From: Pseudomonas sp.
Lineage (GTDB): Bacteria > Pseudomonadota > Gammaproteobacteria > Pseudomonadales > Pseudomonadaceae
Assembly: GCF_030150285.1 (NCBI RefSeq)
Contig: NZ_JASLGE010000020.1
Coordinates: 1-64,000 of the forward strand
DNA length: 64,000 nucleotides
Direction: 5' to 3'
The notes under the pieces were generated by a model that was given only the letters and a program-made list of their open reading frames with translations, was not told the origin of the DNA and ran no database searches. Shown in pieces: positions 31,594 through 41,200 of the stretch (position 1 is the stretch's first letter; each line of letters begins with the position of its first letter). The translations under genes were made by a program, and so were the position numbers.

Positions 31594-33234
31594 TTACGCG
31601 ATAGCCGTGTCTACCAGCACTTGCGCCTCTTCAACCAGGCGGCTGAGGTGGTCATCGCCAATAAAGCTTTCAGCATAGATTTTGTAGATGTCTTCGGTGC
31701 CCGATGGCCGTGCAGCAAACCAGCCGTTCTCGGTCATCACCTTGAGCCCGCCAATCGCCTGTTGGTTGCCGGGTGCGTGGCTGAGAATCGCGGTGATAGG
31801 TTCGCCCGCCAGGGTCGTTGAACTCACCTGGTCCGGCGACAGTTTGCCGAGCAGGGCTTTCTGTTGCGGGGTGGCTTTGGCGTCGACGCGGGTGGAGAAT
31901 GGCAAGCCCAGTTCTTCCGTCATTTTCTGGTACAGCTGCGAAGGGTCGCGCCCCGTACGGGCGGTCATTTCAGCGGCCAACAACGACGGAATGAGGCCGT
32001 CCTTGTCGGTTGACCAGACGCTGCCGTCAAGACGCAGGAACGACGCCCCGGCGCTTTCTTCACCACCAAAGCCCAGTGAACCCTCAAACAAACCGTCAGC
32101 AAACCACTTAAAGCCCACAGGCACTTCGTACAGGCGTCGGCCCAGGCGTGCGCTGACACGATCAATCAGGCCGCTGCTGACCACGGTTTTGCCAACAGCC
32201 GCATCGGTGCGCCAGTGCGGACGGTTCTGAAACAGGTAATCAATCGACACGGCCAGGTAGTTGTTGGGGGCCAACAACCCGCCCGATGGCGTGACAATGC
32301 CGTGGCGGTCATGGTCCGGGTCGCAGGCAAAGGCCACGTCAAAGCGTTCTTTAAGGCCGATCAGGCCTTGCATGGCATGGCTGGACGACGGGTCCATGCG
32401 AATACGGCCATCCCAATCCACGCACATAAACCGGAACGTCGGGTCGACGGAGGTGTTCACCACGTCGAGGTTAAGGCCGTAGTGCTCGCCAATCGCGGAC
32501 CAGTAGCGCACACCGGCACCGCCCAACGGGTCAACGCCCAGCCGCAGATTGGCACCGCGCAGGGTGTCCATGTCGATGACATTCTTCAGGTCCGCGACAT
32601 AGGTGTTCAGGTAGTCATGACGGTGCGTGGTGTCGGCCTTCAAAGCCTGTTCGTAGCTGATGCGTTTTACCCCGACGAGCCGGGCAGCCAGCAGCTCGTT
32701 GGCCTTGGCTTCAATCCACTTGGTGACATCGGTATCTGCCGGGCCACCGTTAGGCGGGTTGTATTTGAAGCCACCGCTTTCCGGCGGGTTGTGCGACGGG
32801 GTAATCACGACGCCATCGGCCAAGCCCGAGGTGCGGCCACGGTTGTAGCAAATAATGGCGTGGGAAATGGCCGGAGTCGGGGTGTATTCATCATTCGCTG
32901 CGATCATGGTTTCAACACCATTGGCCGCGAACACTTCCAGAGCGCTCGCCCCGGCCGGCGTTGACAGGGCGTGGGTATCAATGCCGACAAACAGCGGGCC
33001 ATTGATGCCCTTCGACTGACGGTACAGGCAGATGGCCTGACTGATGGCCAGCACATGCCACTCATTAAAGCTCAACTCAAACGAACTGCCCCGGTGGCCA
33101 GATGTCCCAAAGGCGACACGCTGAGTCGCGATGGCTGCGTCAGGCTGACCGGTGTAATAGGCGGTCACCAGTCGCGGTATATCGACCAACAGTTGCGCTG
33201 GTGCCGGCTTGCCCGCAAGAGGACTGAGTGTCAT
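31594..33234 (-). CDS. pgm: phosphoglucomutase (alpha-D-glucose phosphate-specific)
   Basis: The 546-residue enzyme interconverts glucose-6-phosphate and glucose-1-phosphate, feeding GalU. Domains: FGTSGHRG near the N-terminus, the phosphoserine loop VVITPSHNPPESGGFKYNPPNGG, the metal-binding loop DPDHDRHGIV, the sugar-binding GFKWFADGLFEGSLGFGGEESAG and the C-terminal phosphate-binding RPSGTEDIYKIYAES. Length equals E. coli Pgm. The start at 33234 has GAGG six bases upstream; an upstream extension is implausible. Confidence 0.96.
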   Translation of the reverse strand: MTLSPLAGKPAPAQLLVDIPRLVTAYYTGQPDAAIATQRVAFGTSGHRGSSFELSFNEWHVLAISQAICLYRQSKGINGPLFVGIDTHALSTPAGASALEVFAANGVETMIAANDEYTPTPAISHAIICYNRGRTSGLADGVVITPSHNPPESGGFKYNPPNGGPADTDVTKWIEAKANELLAARLVGVKRISYEQALKADTTHRHDYLNTYVADLKNVIDMDTLRGANLRLGVDPLGGAGVRYWSAIGEHYGLNLDVVNTSVDPTFRFMCVDWDGRIRMDPSSSHAMQGLIGLKERFDVAFACDPDHDRHGIVTPSGGLLAPNNYLAVSIDYLFQNRPHWRTDAAVGKTVVSSGLIDRVSARLGRRLYEVPVGFKWFADGLFEGSLGFGGEESAGASFLRLDGSVWSTDKDGLIPSLLAAEMTARTGRDPSQLYQKMTEELGLPFSTRVDAKATPQQKALLGKLSPDQVSSTTLAGEPITAILSHAPGNQQAIGGLKVMTENGWFAARPSGTEDIYKIYAESFIGDDHLSRLVEEAQVLVDTAIA

Positions 33235-33365
33235 GCAAAACCTCGGGAAATAAATGATTCGGAGGAAAAAAACGCAGTTTACTGGCACTTCGACATTCGT
33301 GCGACGCAATCTATCCCTGCGCAAGCGTCTGTTTGACAGATTAATCAAGGTTTTGCGGCCCTGCC

Positions 33366-33379
33366 TTGATCCAGATTAA
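33366..33379 (+). promoter_or_regulatory. Anr/FNR-box-like site upstream of ecotin
   Basis: TTGATCCAGATTAA matches the Anr/FNR consensus TTGAT-N4-ATCAA at nine of ten positions. A -10-like CATGAT lies at 33407. It is about 110 bases before the ecotin start codon, a reasonable distance for low-oxygen activation. A single site found by eye; it could be chance. Confidence 0.35.
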
Positions 33380-33422
33380 CGCCGTGGTTTGCATCCGGCC
33401 AAAAGCCATGATCACAATACGG

Positions 33423-33467
33423 CAGTGTCCCCGCGTGACATCCGGTCAGCGGGGGCTGCCATTTTTA
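33423..33467 (+). terminator. terminator-like hairpin in the ecotin 5-prime region
   Basis: CCCCGC (33430-33435) pairs with GCGGGG (33450-33455), with inner TGAC/GTCA and outer GCAG/CTGC pairs, followed by five T (33463-33467). It stands 21 bases before the ecotin start, where it could act as an attenuator or end a short RNA. Confidence 0.5.
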
Positions 33468-33487
33468 GCACTGAAAAAGGAAGCAGC

Positions 33488-33973
33488 ATGAAACCACTCG
33501 TGATCAGCGCGGCCCTGTTATTGTCGTTGAGTGCGCTGTGCAACGCCGCCAATGCCGCCGCCAAACCGGACGACCTGGCGCACTACCCCAAAGCTGAAGC
33601 GGGCTTTAGCCGACAAGTGATTCACCTGCCCAAACAAAAGAATGAAGACGACTACAAAGTCCAGATCATCGCCGGCAAAACACTGCAGGTCGATTGCAAC
33701 AAACAACACCTGAGCGGCAAGCTCGAAGAGAAAACCCTCAAAGGCTGGGGTTACCCGATGTATCGCCTGAACAAGGTTAGCGGGCCAGTGAGCACCCTGA
33801 TGGCCTGCCCCGAAGGCAAGGCGCACCCAGACTTTGTGCCCGTGGTGGGTGATGGCTTCATGCTGCGTTACAACAGCCGGTTACCGATCGTGGTGTACGT
33901 GCCCAAAGACGTCGAGGTGCGTTACCGGATCTGGTCTGCCTCCAAGCAAGTCAAACAAGCCGTCAACGAATAG
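33488..33973 (+). CDS. eco: ecotin, periplasmic serine protease inhibitor
   Basis: The 161-residue protein has a signal peptide (about 1-24) and the ecotin fold. The reactive loop is VSTLMACPEG with Met105 as the P1 residue, as in E. coli ecotin. Cys70 and Cys107 should form the conserved disulfide, and the dimerisation end RLPIVVYVPKDVEVRYRIWSA is intact. Ecotin inhibits trypsin-, chymotrypsin- and elastase-like proteases, including host neutrophil elastase. A terminator-like hairpin and an Anr-like site precede it. Confidence 0.95.
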   Translation: MKPLVISAALLLSLSALCNAANAAAKPDDLAHYPKAEAGFSRQVIHLPKQKNEDDYKVQIIAGKTLQVDCNKQHLSGKLEEKTLKGWGYPMYRLNKVSGPVSTLMACPEGKAHPDFVPVVGDGFMLRYNSRLPIVVYVPKDVEVRYRIWSASKQVKQAVNE

Positions 33974-33984
33974 ACGCCGGTGAT

Positions 33985-34021
33985 GCCTGTCATCGTCCGG
34001 GTTGCAACAACGGTGACAGGC
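33985..34021. terminator. inverted repeat between ecotin and the aldose dehydrogenase
   Basis: GCCTGTCA (33985-33992) pairs with TGACAGGC (34014-34021) between two convergent genes. The long loop contains GTTGCAAC. Possible bidirectional terminator without a U tract. Confidence 0.4.
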
Positions 34022-34027
34022 GAACAC

Positions 34028-35179
34028 TTATTGCAAGCCCACGCGGTACAACACGCCATTGCTGCCCTCAGTCAGCACATACACATACCCATCCGGCCCT
34101 TGGCGAACATCGCGAATACGGGCGTTAAGGTCGCCCAGCAAGCGCTCTTCGTGAATAACCTTGTCGCCGTCCAGTTGCAGCCGCAACAACGATTTGTCGG
34201 CCAGCGCGCCGATAAACAGGTTGTGCTGCCACGGTTTGAAGCGTTCGGCGCTATAGAAGGCCATGCCGCTGATACCGGGGGATTTTTCCCAGACGTAATG
34301 TGGGCTGACGGTGCCCTGTACCGTTTTGCCCTTGGCTTCCGGGATGGGCAGCGATGAGTAGTTGACGCCATGGGTGGCCAATGGCCAACCGTAGTTTTTG
34401 CCGGGCTCGATCAGGTTGATTTCATCCCCGCCTTTAGGCCCGTGTTCATGAGTCCACAGTGTGCCGGTCCACGGGTTAAGCGTTGCACCCTGCGGGTTGC
34501 GGTGCCCGTAGGACCAAATCTGGGGCTGCGCGCCTTTCTGGCCGACAAAGGGGTTGTCATCCGGAATGCGCCCGTCCGGGTAAATGCGCACGATTTTGCC
34601 TTGCAGCTTATCGAGATCCTGAGACGTCGAACGCTGATTGTTCTCACCTAGGGCAATAAACAGATAGCCGTCACGATCGAACACCAACCGCGAGCCAAAG
34701 TGATTGCCGGTGGACAGTTTGGGGGTTTGGCGAAAAATGACGGTGAAGTCGTTTACGCGGGTCAAATCTTCAGAAAGCCGACCGCGCCCCACCGCGGTTC
34801 CGGCCTTTCCATCTGCACCGCCGCCTTCGGCGTAGGACACATACACCCACCGATCCTTGGCAAAGTCCGGGGACAGCACCACATCCAGCAGCCCGCCCTG
34901 GCCTTTGGCCCACACCTCGGGAAGCCCCTTCAGCGGTGCCGATAATTTGCCTTCAGGGCTCACCACACGCAGCGTGCCGGGCCGTTCGGTAATAAGAATG
35001 CCCTGTTTGTCGGGTAGGAAGGCCAGCGCCCACGGCGAATCGAGCCCTTCTACCACAGGGGTGATTTGCAGCGTGCCCGTTTCAGTGGCAAATGTTTGGG
35101 GTTGCGCAGCCAAGGCATGCCACGACAGTGGGAGCAAGGCCGTGGCGCAAAGCGTGGCCAGCAGGTTAGTTCTAAGCAT
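34028..35179 (-). CDS. PQQ-dependent aldose sugar dehydrogenase (YliI/Asd type)
   Basis: The 383-residue periplasmic protein has a signal peptide (to about LAAQ) and a six-bladed propeller of the soluble glucose dehydrogenase family. Motifs: LDSPWALAFLPD, LLDVVLSPDF, STGNHFGSRLVFDRDGYLF with the catalytic His, GHRNPQGATLNP and HEHGPKGGDEIN, which bind PQQ and Ca2+. It oxidises aldoses to lactones. The start at 35179 (MLRTNLL) has AGGA upstream. A small secreted-protein gene lies 19 bases upstream on the same strand, so they may be co-transcribed. Confidence 0.9.
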   Translation of the reverse strand: MLRTNLLATLCATALLPLSWHALAAQPQTFATETGTLQITPVVEGLDSPWALAFLPDKQGILITERPGTLRVVSPEGKLSAPLKGLPEVWAKGQGGLLDVVLSPDFAKDRWVYVSYAEGGGADGKAGTAVGRGRLSEDLTRVNDFTVIFRQTPKLSTGNHFGSRLVFDRDGYLFIALGENNQRSTSQDLDKLQGKIVRIYPDGRIPDDNPFVGQKGAQPQIWSYGHRNPQGATLNPWTGTLWTHEHGPKGGDEINLIEPGKNYGWPLATHGVNYSSLPIPEAKGKTVQGTVSPHYVWEKSPGISGMAFYSAERFKPWQHNLFIGALADKSLLRLQLDGDKVIHEERLLGDLNARIRDVRQGPDGYVYVLTEGSNGVLYRVGLQ

Positions 35180-35198
35180 GGGGGGCTTCCTTGTGCGT

Positions 35199-35555
35199 CT
35201 AGCGTCCATCCCCGCGTTGGAGGGACGGCGCGGTCGGTTTTAGGGTGTCCGGCAGAGGACGGCTGCGGGGGTAGCCATTGCCGATCTCACCGTTTTCCAG
35301 AGAGGGTTGCCGTACCCTCGGCACCGTTGAAGGGCCTGGCCTCGCTGGCGCAAGGGGGACAGTGCCCTGGCGAGTAGTGGGATTGATACGCCGTAAGGTG
35401 TTGTCACCTGACGCATTCGAGGGCTGAACGGTGTTTTGAGCCACGGTCAAAGGGGCCATCACTTGCGGCATGTCAGGGCTCGGGGATGCCTGCACCTGGG
35501 TAGCCGCCAGCGCTATCAGCCCTGCCCATAAGAAATGGGTGTTAGGCGTACTCAT
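35199..35555 (-). CDS. small secreted Pro/Thr-rich protein
   Basis: The 118-residue protein has a probable signal peptide (FLWAGLIALAATQVQA) and a low-complexity, Pro-, Thr- and Arg-rich mature part with no predicted fold. The start at 35555 has GGAG six bases upstream. It lies 19 bases before the aldose dehydrogenase start on the same strand. Function is unknown; the end carries Pro-rich and basic segments. Confidence 0.65.
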   Translation of the reverse strand: MSTPNTHFLWAGLIALAATQVQASPSPDMPQVMAPLTVAQNTVQPSNASGDNTLRRINPTTRQGTVPLAPARPGPSTVPRVRQPSLENGEIGNGYPRSRPLPDTLKPTAPSLQRGDGR

Positions 35556-35707
35556 CACATGCTCCGTTTTTGATCGACCGTCCACCTTTGAGCGCGTGTG
35601 CACTCGCAGGTTCGGTTTTACGGTCAAAAAAACGGCACGGCACGGGTTAAAATGTCACCGCGTATTACCTGTACGTCTGCCAGCGGTTTACTGGTGTCCT
35701 ACACGCA

Positions 35708-36214
35708 TCACTCCTCAGAACCCAGCACAATGACAGTCGATTCCTTTGCCTGTTCAAGTAAAGCCTGACGGCACACTTGGTAACAGTCCTCAATATGATC
35801 GTTGCCAACCATTTTCATCACACCAAAACTGATGCCCGCCGCCACCGCTTGCCCCACAAACGGCACAAAACGAACCACCGATTTGGTTGCTACCTTGGTG
35901 CCCATTTTTTTCAGCAGCGACATGACCAGGGTTCGGCTAATGAACTTGCCGATCACCTCACTGCCAATGCTGGTGACAGCCACCACAATCAAGCGCCTGG
36001 ACCGTGTATCCATCTGCGCAATCTGTTGGGGTGTAAGGCCAAACTTGCTGTTGATGGCTGGCAGCATTTCCACCAGCAGCGCTACATCGGTGCCGATATC
36101 CAGCCCAGGCAGCGGAATGGCCGCCGCCCCCGCAGACACCGCCGAGCGCTTGGTGACCATTGACTTGCATTCATTACGAATGCGATCAAGTTCAGCTAAA
36201 GACGTGATTAACAT
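35708..36214 (-). CDS. DUF697/EcsC-like membrane-associated protein
   Basis: The 168-residue protein has hydrophobic, Gly-rich helices (SAGAAAIPLPGLDIGTDVALL and FVPFVGQAVAAGISFGVMKM) typical of the DUF697/EcsC-like group of small membrane-associated proteins, often found fused to dynamin-like or IRG GTPases. Here no GTPase is attached. It starts MLITSLAELDRIRNEC and stands alone. Function is unknown. Confidence 0.75.
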   Translation of the reverse strand: MLITSLAELDRIRNECKSMVTKRSAVSAGAAAIPLPGLDIGTDVALLVEMLPAINSKFGLTPQQIAQMDTRSRRLIVVAVTSIGSEVIGKFISRTLVMSLLKKMGTKVATKSVVRFVPFVGQAVAAGISFGVMKMVGNDHIEDCYQVCRQALLEQAKESTVIVLGSEE

Positions 36215-36371
36215 AATGCTCCCCCACAGTACGAGATAAATCCCACGCAGCTTACTACGCGTTTTAGATCAACACGTCAGATCCGCCAGTATGTAGAGGG
36301 CTAATTGAGGAGGAAATTCAGACTCAGGCAATAAGGTATCGCTGACAGCCCACAGGGCTGGAAAGGAAGCA

Positions 36372-36396
36372 GCCTGTACTCGCAAGAAGTACAGGC
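36372..36396 (-). terminator. hairpin after hdeA
   Basis: GCCTGTACT (36372-36380) pairs exactly with AGTACAGGC (36388-36396) around seven bases, 12 bases past the hdeA stop on the minus strand. There is no strong U tract. Confidence 0.5.
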
Positions 36397-36408
36397 CTGC
36401 AGGTTGGC

Positions 36409-36723
36409 TTACACGTCTTTTTTGACCTTGGCCCACTCATCCTTGAGTTTTTTCACGAAACTGGCTTTTTTGTCCTGTTCACAGGCCGTCACGATCAACG
36501 GGGTAATTTTCTCGACACCTGCCACGTCTACCACGGCATCTTCAACTTTGTCGTTCTTGTTCACGACTTCGCCAACACCGACGACGGCTGGGCGAAAGGA
36601 CTCATTGACGGCCAGAAAGTCTTCGCACGTCCACTGCGACACAGGCGGTTTGCTATCGGCGTGCGCCAGCGAAGACAGTGCAACCAGACCTGCAGCGCCA
36701 ATGATCAGCAAATGCTTCTTCAT
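36409..36723 (-). CDS. hdeA: acid-stress periplasmic chaperone HdeA
   Basis: The 104-residue protein has a signal peptide (to HADS) and a mature part closely like E. coli HdeA: WTCEDFLAVNESFRPAVVG and ITPLIVTACEQDKKASFVKK. Cys33 and Cys81 keep the 48-residue spacing of the conserved disulfide. HdeA unfolds below about pH 3 and binds unfolded periplasmic proteins. The start at 36723 has GGAG nine bases upstream. No hdeB or acid-resistance operon is nearby. Confidence 0.9.
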   Translation of the reverse strand: MKKHLLIIGAAGLVALSSLAHADSKPPVSQWTCEDFLAVNESFRPAVVGVGEVVNKNDKVEDAVVDVAGVEKITPLIVTACEQDKKASFVKKLKDEWAKVKKDV

Positions 36724-36860
36724 ATTGAATATCTCCCTATTATCAAAGAGGCAGCGATCTAGACCCTGCCGCCAAGGAACATAGTTGCGACCCGGTGAGC
36801 TGTCAAAAAATGAGCGTTGTTGCGGATATCCCACGGGGGGCAATGACTGCTTGGCAATGC

Positions 36861-37136
36861 TTAACGCGCAGGATGAACCGTCAGGGACACCAGCCTGGTC
36901 ACGATAGGACGTACAACCAAAATGCACACAAACGCCGCAGGCATGGCCAACTGGTAAGCATTCAACACATTGCTTAGATAATCCGGTCCAATTCCGGCAT
37001 TGGCGGCGGTAATCACCAGCGTCATCAGAAAGGCCATGATGGTCGACATATACAGCGCAAACACATACGGCGTTGCGCGTGCGGAAAGCCTGATACGCTT
37101 TGAAAGCAGTGCATTACGCGAGGTTTCTTGATTCAT
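36861..37136 (-). CDS. DUF2798 membrane protein
   Basis: The 91-residue protein has two membrane helices (about 24-46 and 62-83) and the family pattern YMSTIMAFLMTLVITAANAG...LNAYQLAMPAAFVCILVVRPIV. Its function is unknown. It is divergent from a LysR gene across a spacer with two palindromes, so the regulator probably controls it. Confidence 0.85.
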   Translation of the reverse strand: MNQETSRNALLSKRIRLSARATPYVFALYMSTIMAFLMTLVITAANAGIGPDYLSNVLNAYQLAMPAAFVCILVVRPIVTRLVSLTVHPAR

Positions 37137-37185
37137 GATTAACCTTTATGGCCTGGAGTTGAGCGTGAGAGGCACCTTATCAAGA

Positions 37186-37232
37186 TCGAAGTTCGACAAC
37201 TAGACGGTTATCTCTAGGTACTTTATAAAGTA
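37186..37232. promoter_or_regulatory. two palindromes between DUF2798 and LysR genes
   Basis: TCGAA-G-TTCGA at 37186-37196 and TACTTTATAAAGTA at 37219-37232 (perfect 14-mer) lie in the divergent spacer. LysR regulators bind dyads of this kind between themselves and their target gene. Confidence 0.5.
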
Positions 37233-37265
37233 AAAATTACGAATTAACCCTGTACAGGCCCCGAT

Positions 37266-38186
37266 ATGGACTTGCTGGCTGCCATCACCTGCTTTACTAA
37301 AGTGGTCGAAACCGGCTCCCTTGTAGGCGCAGCCAAACCATTGGGCGTGAGTGCCGCCGCCGTCAGTCAAACCCTCAACCGACTGGAAACCCACCTGGGC
37401 ACACGGTTGCTGCAACGCACCACGCGCAGCATGGCCCTGACCGAACACGGCGCGCTGTACTACGAAAAAGTTCGGAGCATCCACGCGGAACTGGAATCGG
37501 CGCAGCGTGCAATCAGCCAGCCCGATGCCGAACTGCAAGGACAATTGAGCATTGCCTCCACCGCAGCGTTCGGGCGTCATGTGCTGGCTCCCCTGATCGC
37601 AGGGTTTGCCGCCCGCTACCCACGCCTTACCCTCGAACTGAGCACTACTGATAGCAAAATCAACCACATACAGAGTGGTATTGATGTCAGTTTGAGGATC
37701 AAGCCACAGTTGGAAGAAGGCATCGTTGCCCGCAAGGTGGCCTCCGTCCCGTTTATGGTCTGCGCATCGCCCGCTTATCTGCTGCGCGCGGGTTGGCCCC
37801 GCTCACCGGATGAACTGGAGCAGCATGCGTGCCTGGGGTTTCGCTACCCGCTGGACGGGCGTTTTCTGCGCTGGGGGTTTATTCGTGACGGCCAGCACCA
37901 CTACGCGGCGCTCAATGTGACGGCCATCAGCGACGACATTGACGCCCTCGCCCAGATGGCCGCCCATGGTGCAGGCATTGCCCGCCTGGCGGAGTTTATA
38001 GCGGCCCCTTATGTTGCATCGGGTCAACTCGTGCCCTTGTTCGAAGGCAGCCATGCCTCGGCTGAGTCCTTCACTGAGCCCTTGGACATCTATGCCTGCG
38101 TACAGCACCGCGCGGCCATGACGCCAAAGGTCAAAGCGTTTCTTGCTTACCTGACTGAACACCTTGAACAGCGCTGGCCACGATAA
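37266..38186 (+). CDS. LysR-family transcriptional regulator, divergent to DUF2798
   Basis: The 306-residue regulator has an N-terminal winged helix (FTKVVETGSLVGAAKPLGVSAAAVSQTLNRLE) and an effector-binding domain, CrgA/DmlR-like. The likely target is the divergent DUF2798 gene. The inducer is unknown. It borders the probable islet that begins at 38226. Confidence 0.92.
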   Translation: MDLLAAITCFTKVVETGSLVGAAKPLGVSAAAVSQTLNRLETHLGTRLLQRTTRSMALTEHGALYYEKVRSIHAELESAQRAISQPDAELQGQLSIASTAAFGRHVLAPLIAGFAARYPRLTLELSTTDSKINHIQSGIDVSLRIKPQLEEGIVARKVASVPFMVCASPAYLLRAGWPRSPDELEQHACLGFRYPLDGRFLRWGFIRDGQHHYAALNVTAISDDIDALAQMAAHGAGIARLAEFIAAPYVASGQLVPLFEGSHASAESFTEPLDIYACVQHRAAMTPKVKAFLAYLTEHLEQRWPR

Positions 38187-38225
38187 ACGATGTTAGCCAC
38201 CGGCTAGTCGGCCGCCTGGTGGGCT

Positions 38226-41200
38226 TTACACCCGGTAAATAAACCCTTGAGCGATGCCGAACGGGGGGGTGTCCTGTACCCCTCCTAGCAAGGTAACCAG
38301 CTTACCCTCTGCTTTTGCATTGGTGAGCGCCAGTGACAAGGGAGACAGCGGATTCTTGCTGATCATCAGCGTGACCGCATCGTTCAACTCGGTCACGAGC
38401 GTCAACTGCGTACCACTCACTCTGTGCAGTTGCATAAAGTTAAGCGTTTGAGCGCCCTTTCGCCTGAACACCAGTTCGCTAAACCCGGGAATGTCGGGGT
38501 AAATAATGTAATCGAGCTTCTGTAGAAAGCTGCGCATAACCGCATTCAGGCCATTGGCATCGGTCAGCTTTAAAAAATCGCCGGTTTTGAGCACAAAATC
38601 AATCCGGTCAAACCAGGCGGATGTTGCACGCGCTCGAAGATGCAGGGTTTTAGTGCCAATGCGCAGGCCTGGCGTCAACATGGCCAAGGGATCGCTCAAT
38701 AATGCAGAAGCATGTACCAGATGACCAAAAATCCAACCATGCAGTGTGTGGGCAATGGTGCGCATGCGGGCCTGGCTAAGTGCTGACGTCGTACGGTCGG
38801 CGAGTACATAAAGGCGTTTGGCCAATACCTGGGCGGACTCAGGCGTCAGTGATGGCAGAATACTGCCAATGTAGTGCCAAATAGGCTTTTGCAGCAGCGG
38901 CTCCCTGACCACCCACGCGCCTTTCTCAAATTCGGCCAGGCGCGGCTGCAGGTATTTATTTTTGAAAATCAGCAATTCCAGTTGCTCATAGCGCGGGCTC
39001 GGCCGCCCCGGGTTTTTCAAGTACACCTGATTATCCAGCGCCAGGTTGCCCTGAGGCAAAATCTCGAACAGCTTGCCCTCTTTCTCGATCACTCGCAGAT
39101 GAGGATTGTCACCCAACTTATAAATGGGCGGGCTTAGGCTGACCGGTGTGAACGGATGGTCCAGGCTGGCTCGCCCCCAGTTTTGCCACTCCGTGCTGGT
39201 GGCGGCAACCTGCGTAATGGTGCTTGTGGGAGGAATGGGTTGTACCGGCTTTGACCGCGCCGGCTCTTCATCCAGGATGGGGCGCTTGCGCTTGTTGCTC
39301 AATGCACTTGCAGGCGTCGTGCCCGCCTCGGGTGCAGTGACTGGTAAGCCGGAGCCATCAAGGCCAGGTTTCAGATAACGTTGTGACCACAACGGAAACG
39401 TCTTGTGCTTGACCAGGTAATCCGCAAGATCAATTTCCAAACGGTCTCGGACTGCTGCGGGAAACACGTATTGATCAAGCAGTTTTCTGGCTTCTTCAAG
39501 GCTAAGGTTCGGCAAGGCGACTCTCACCCGGAAGGCGGCCAACGATATTTTTCCGCCTCCCAGCACGCTCAGTTCTGGCGTGCCAATGCGCCACAATCCG
39601 TCAGAACCCAGAAGAATCGGGTCACGGTACCAGGCCCGCGGGCGACGCATATCGATCACCCGCCACGTCTGGCGTGTTTTGTCATACACCACCTGAAACC
39701 AGTGTTTTTGCTGGTAGATGAAGTATTGGGAAAAGCCGCCGCGCTTTGCCGGCCGTTCGAATACGCCGGCATAAACACCATCAGTACGCTGAATGAGGCC
39801 TTCGAGGTTTCGCGCGTAAGCCATTTTTGGATCCAGGGCTGGCACTACACGAGTCACGCCTTTGACTGGCAGCTTGGCAATGGCGATACCAATATCCACT
39901 CCTGCATCCACCCAGCGCTCAATCATCCCGACGAAGTGTCCCAGGGCCTCCTGTTGGTTCCCTCGCTTGACGGCGTCAAAGCCGTGCCATATTTCGATCA
40001 AACTGCGCCCCAAGGCAATCATCGCGGTGACCTTGAATGGCAAGACCATCGTGGCAATATCGACGGCCGTTTCAATACTGCTCCATACCGCCAAGCGGTT
40101 GCTTTCAGTCGTCGACAGACTCAAGGCATCTGCGCTGGTCAGTGCGTATCCGATCTCGGCAAGGCACGCCTGCTCAATAAAGTTGCCGGCGATTTCGACA
40201 TCTCGCACATCAGCGCCTCTGAGCCCTTCGTCCACGAGTTGCTTCACACGTGCCTGAGCGCCTTCGCTAACACGACTCACCAGATACTCAGCCATCGCAG
40301 GATCATTCAGAAAGCGGCTAGCCATGTGCGAGCGGTTTTCGTACTCGCGAAAACGTCTTCCGTCAGGGGCTTCAGGGGTGTAAACCACCATGGCACTGAC
40401 ACTCGGCTGAGGCTGAGGTGTAATGATATCCAGGCGTTCGGGCGACGGTATGAATGTGCCTGAAGGTGGGGCCAGAATGATCAGTACGCCACGCACGGTG
40501 GCTTCACTAATCAATAATTGATGAACCTTGAGTTGATGGCCTTCAAACGTCGCCGGTTGCTGCGGATCTTGCGCCGCCTTGATAACCGCCTGTACCCAGC
40601 GATAGCCTCGGTCCACACGGTCTGGCGAAAAGTCCCCGGAGATCTTGGCTTCCAGCGCATCAACCTGCATTTGCGCATTCAGCAAATCGGTGGCGGTTTC
40701 GAGGCGGGCAACCGCTTGAGGGGAGTCGATAAACCGGTCGCGCAAGAAGGCCTGATAGTTGTCCCCTATATTGACTGTGCGAATGATGTGTTTGATTTGT
40801 GCCGGGTTCAGATCCTCCATGCGTGGCCCTTGCGGGCTGCCGGTTGTTAGCGTGGCGGTCAAGGCGTAATCAACGTCGAGTGCACTGATGTTTTCCAGCG
40901 CCAATTGGGACAGCGACCGGGATGTACTCACCAGCCGGATGGTCGGCCCGGTGCGTGACAGGCTGTTAACAGCGGTGTAGGACGACGTGCCATAGGGACT
41001 GATCGGAATAACGGGCCCTGTACCGCGCTCCGCTGCCGTGGTGGTGACATACACCGTGTCGGGGTCAATGATCAGGCCATATTCCGTTTGAATAGCGTCT
41101 TGTATCTGGTCGCGGGCATAGCTCAATAAAAAGGCCCTACTCCCGTACTGGTAGGCGGATGGCTCGCCATTTTCCCGGGCAATGAGGCTCAATGAGCGAT

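Noticed and set aside
39405..40463. A 352-codon plus-strand frame opposite the DUF6543 gene, considered as an immunity gene
   Set aside because: No ribosome binding site, no family features, and composition typical of an antisense frame.
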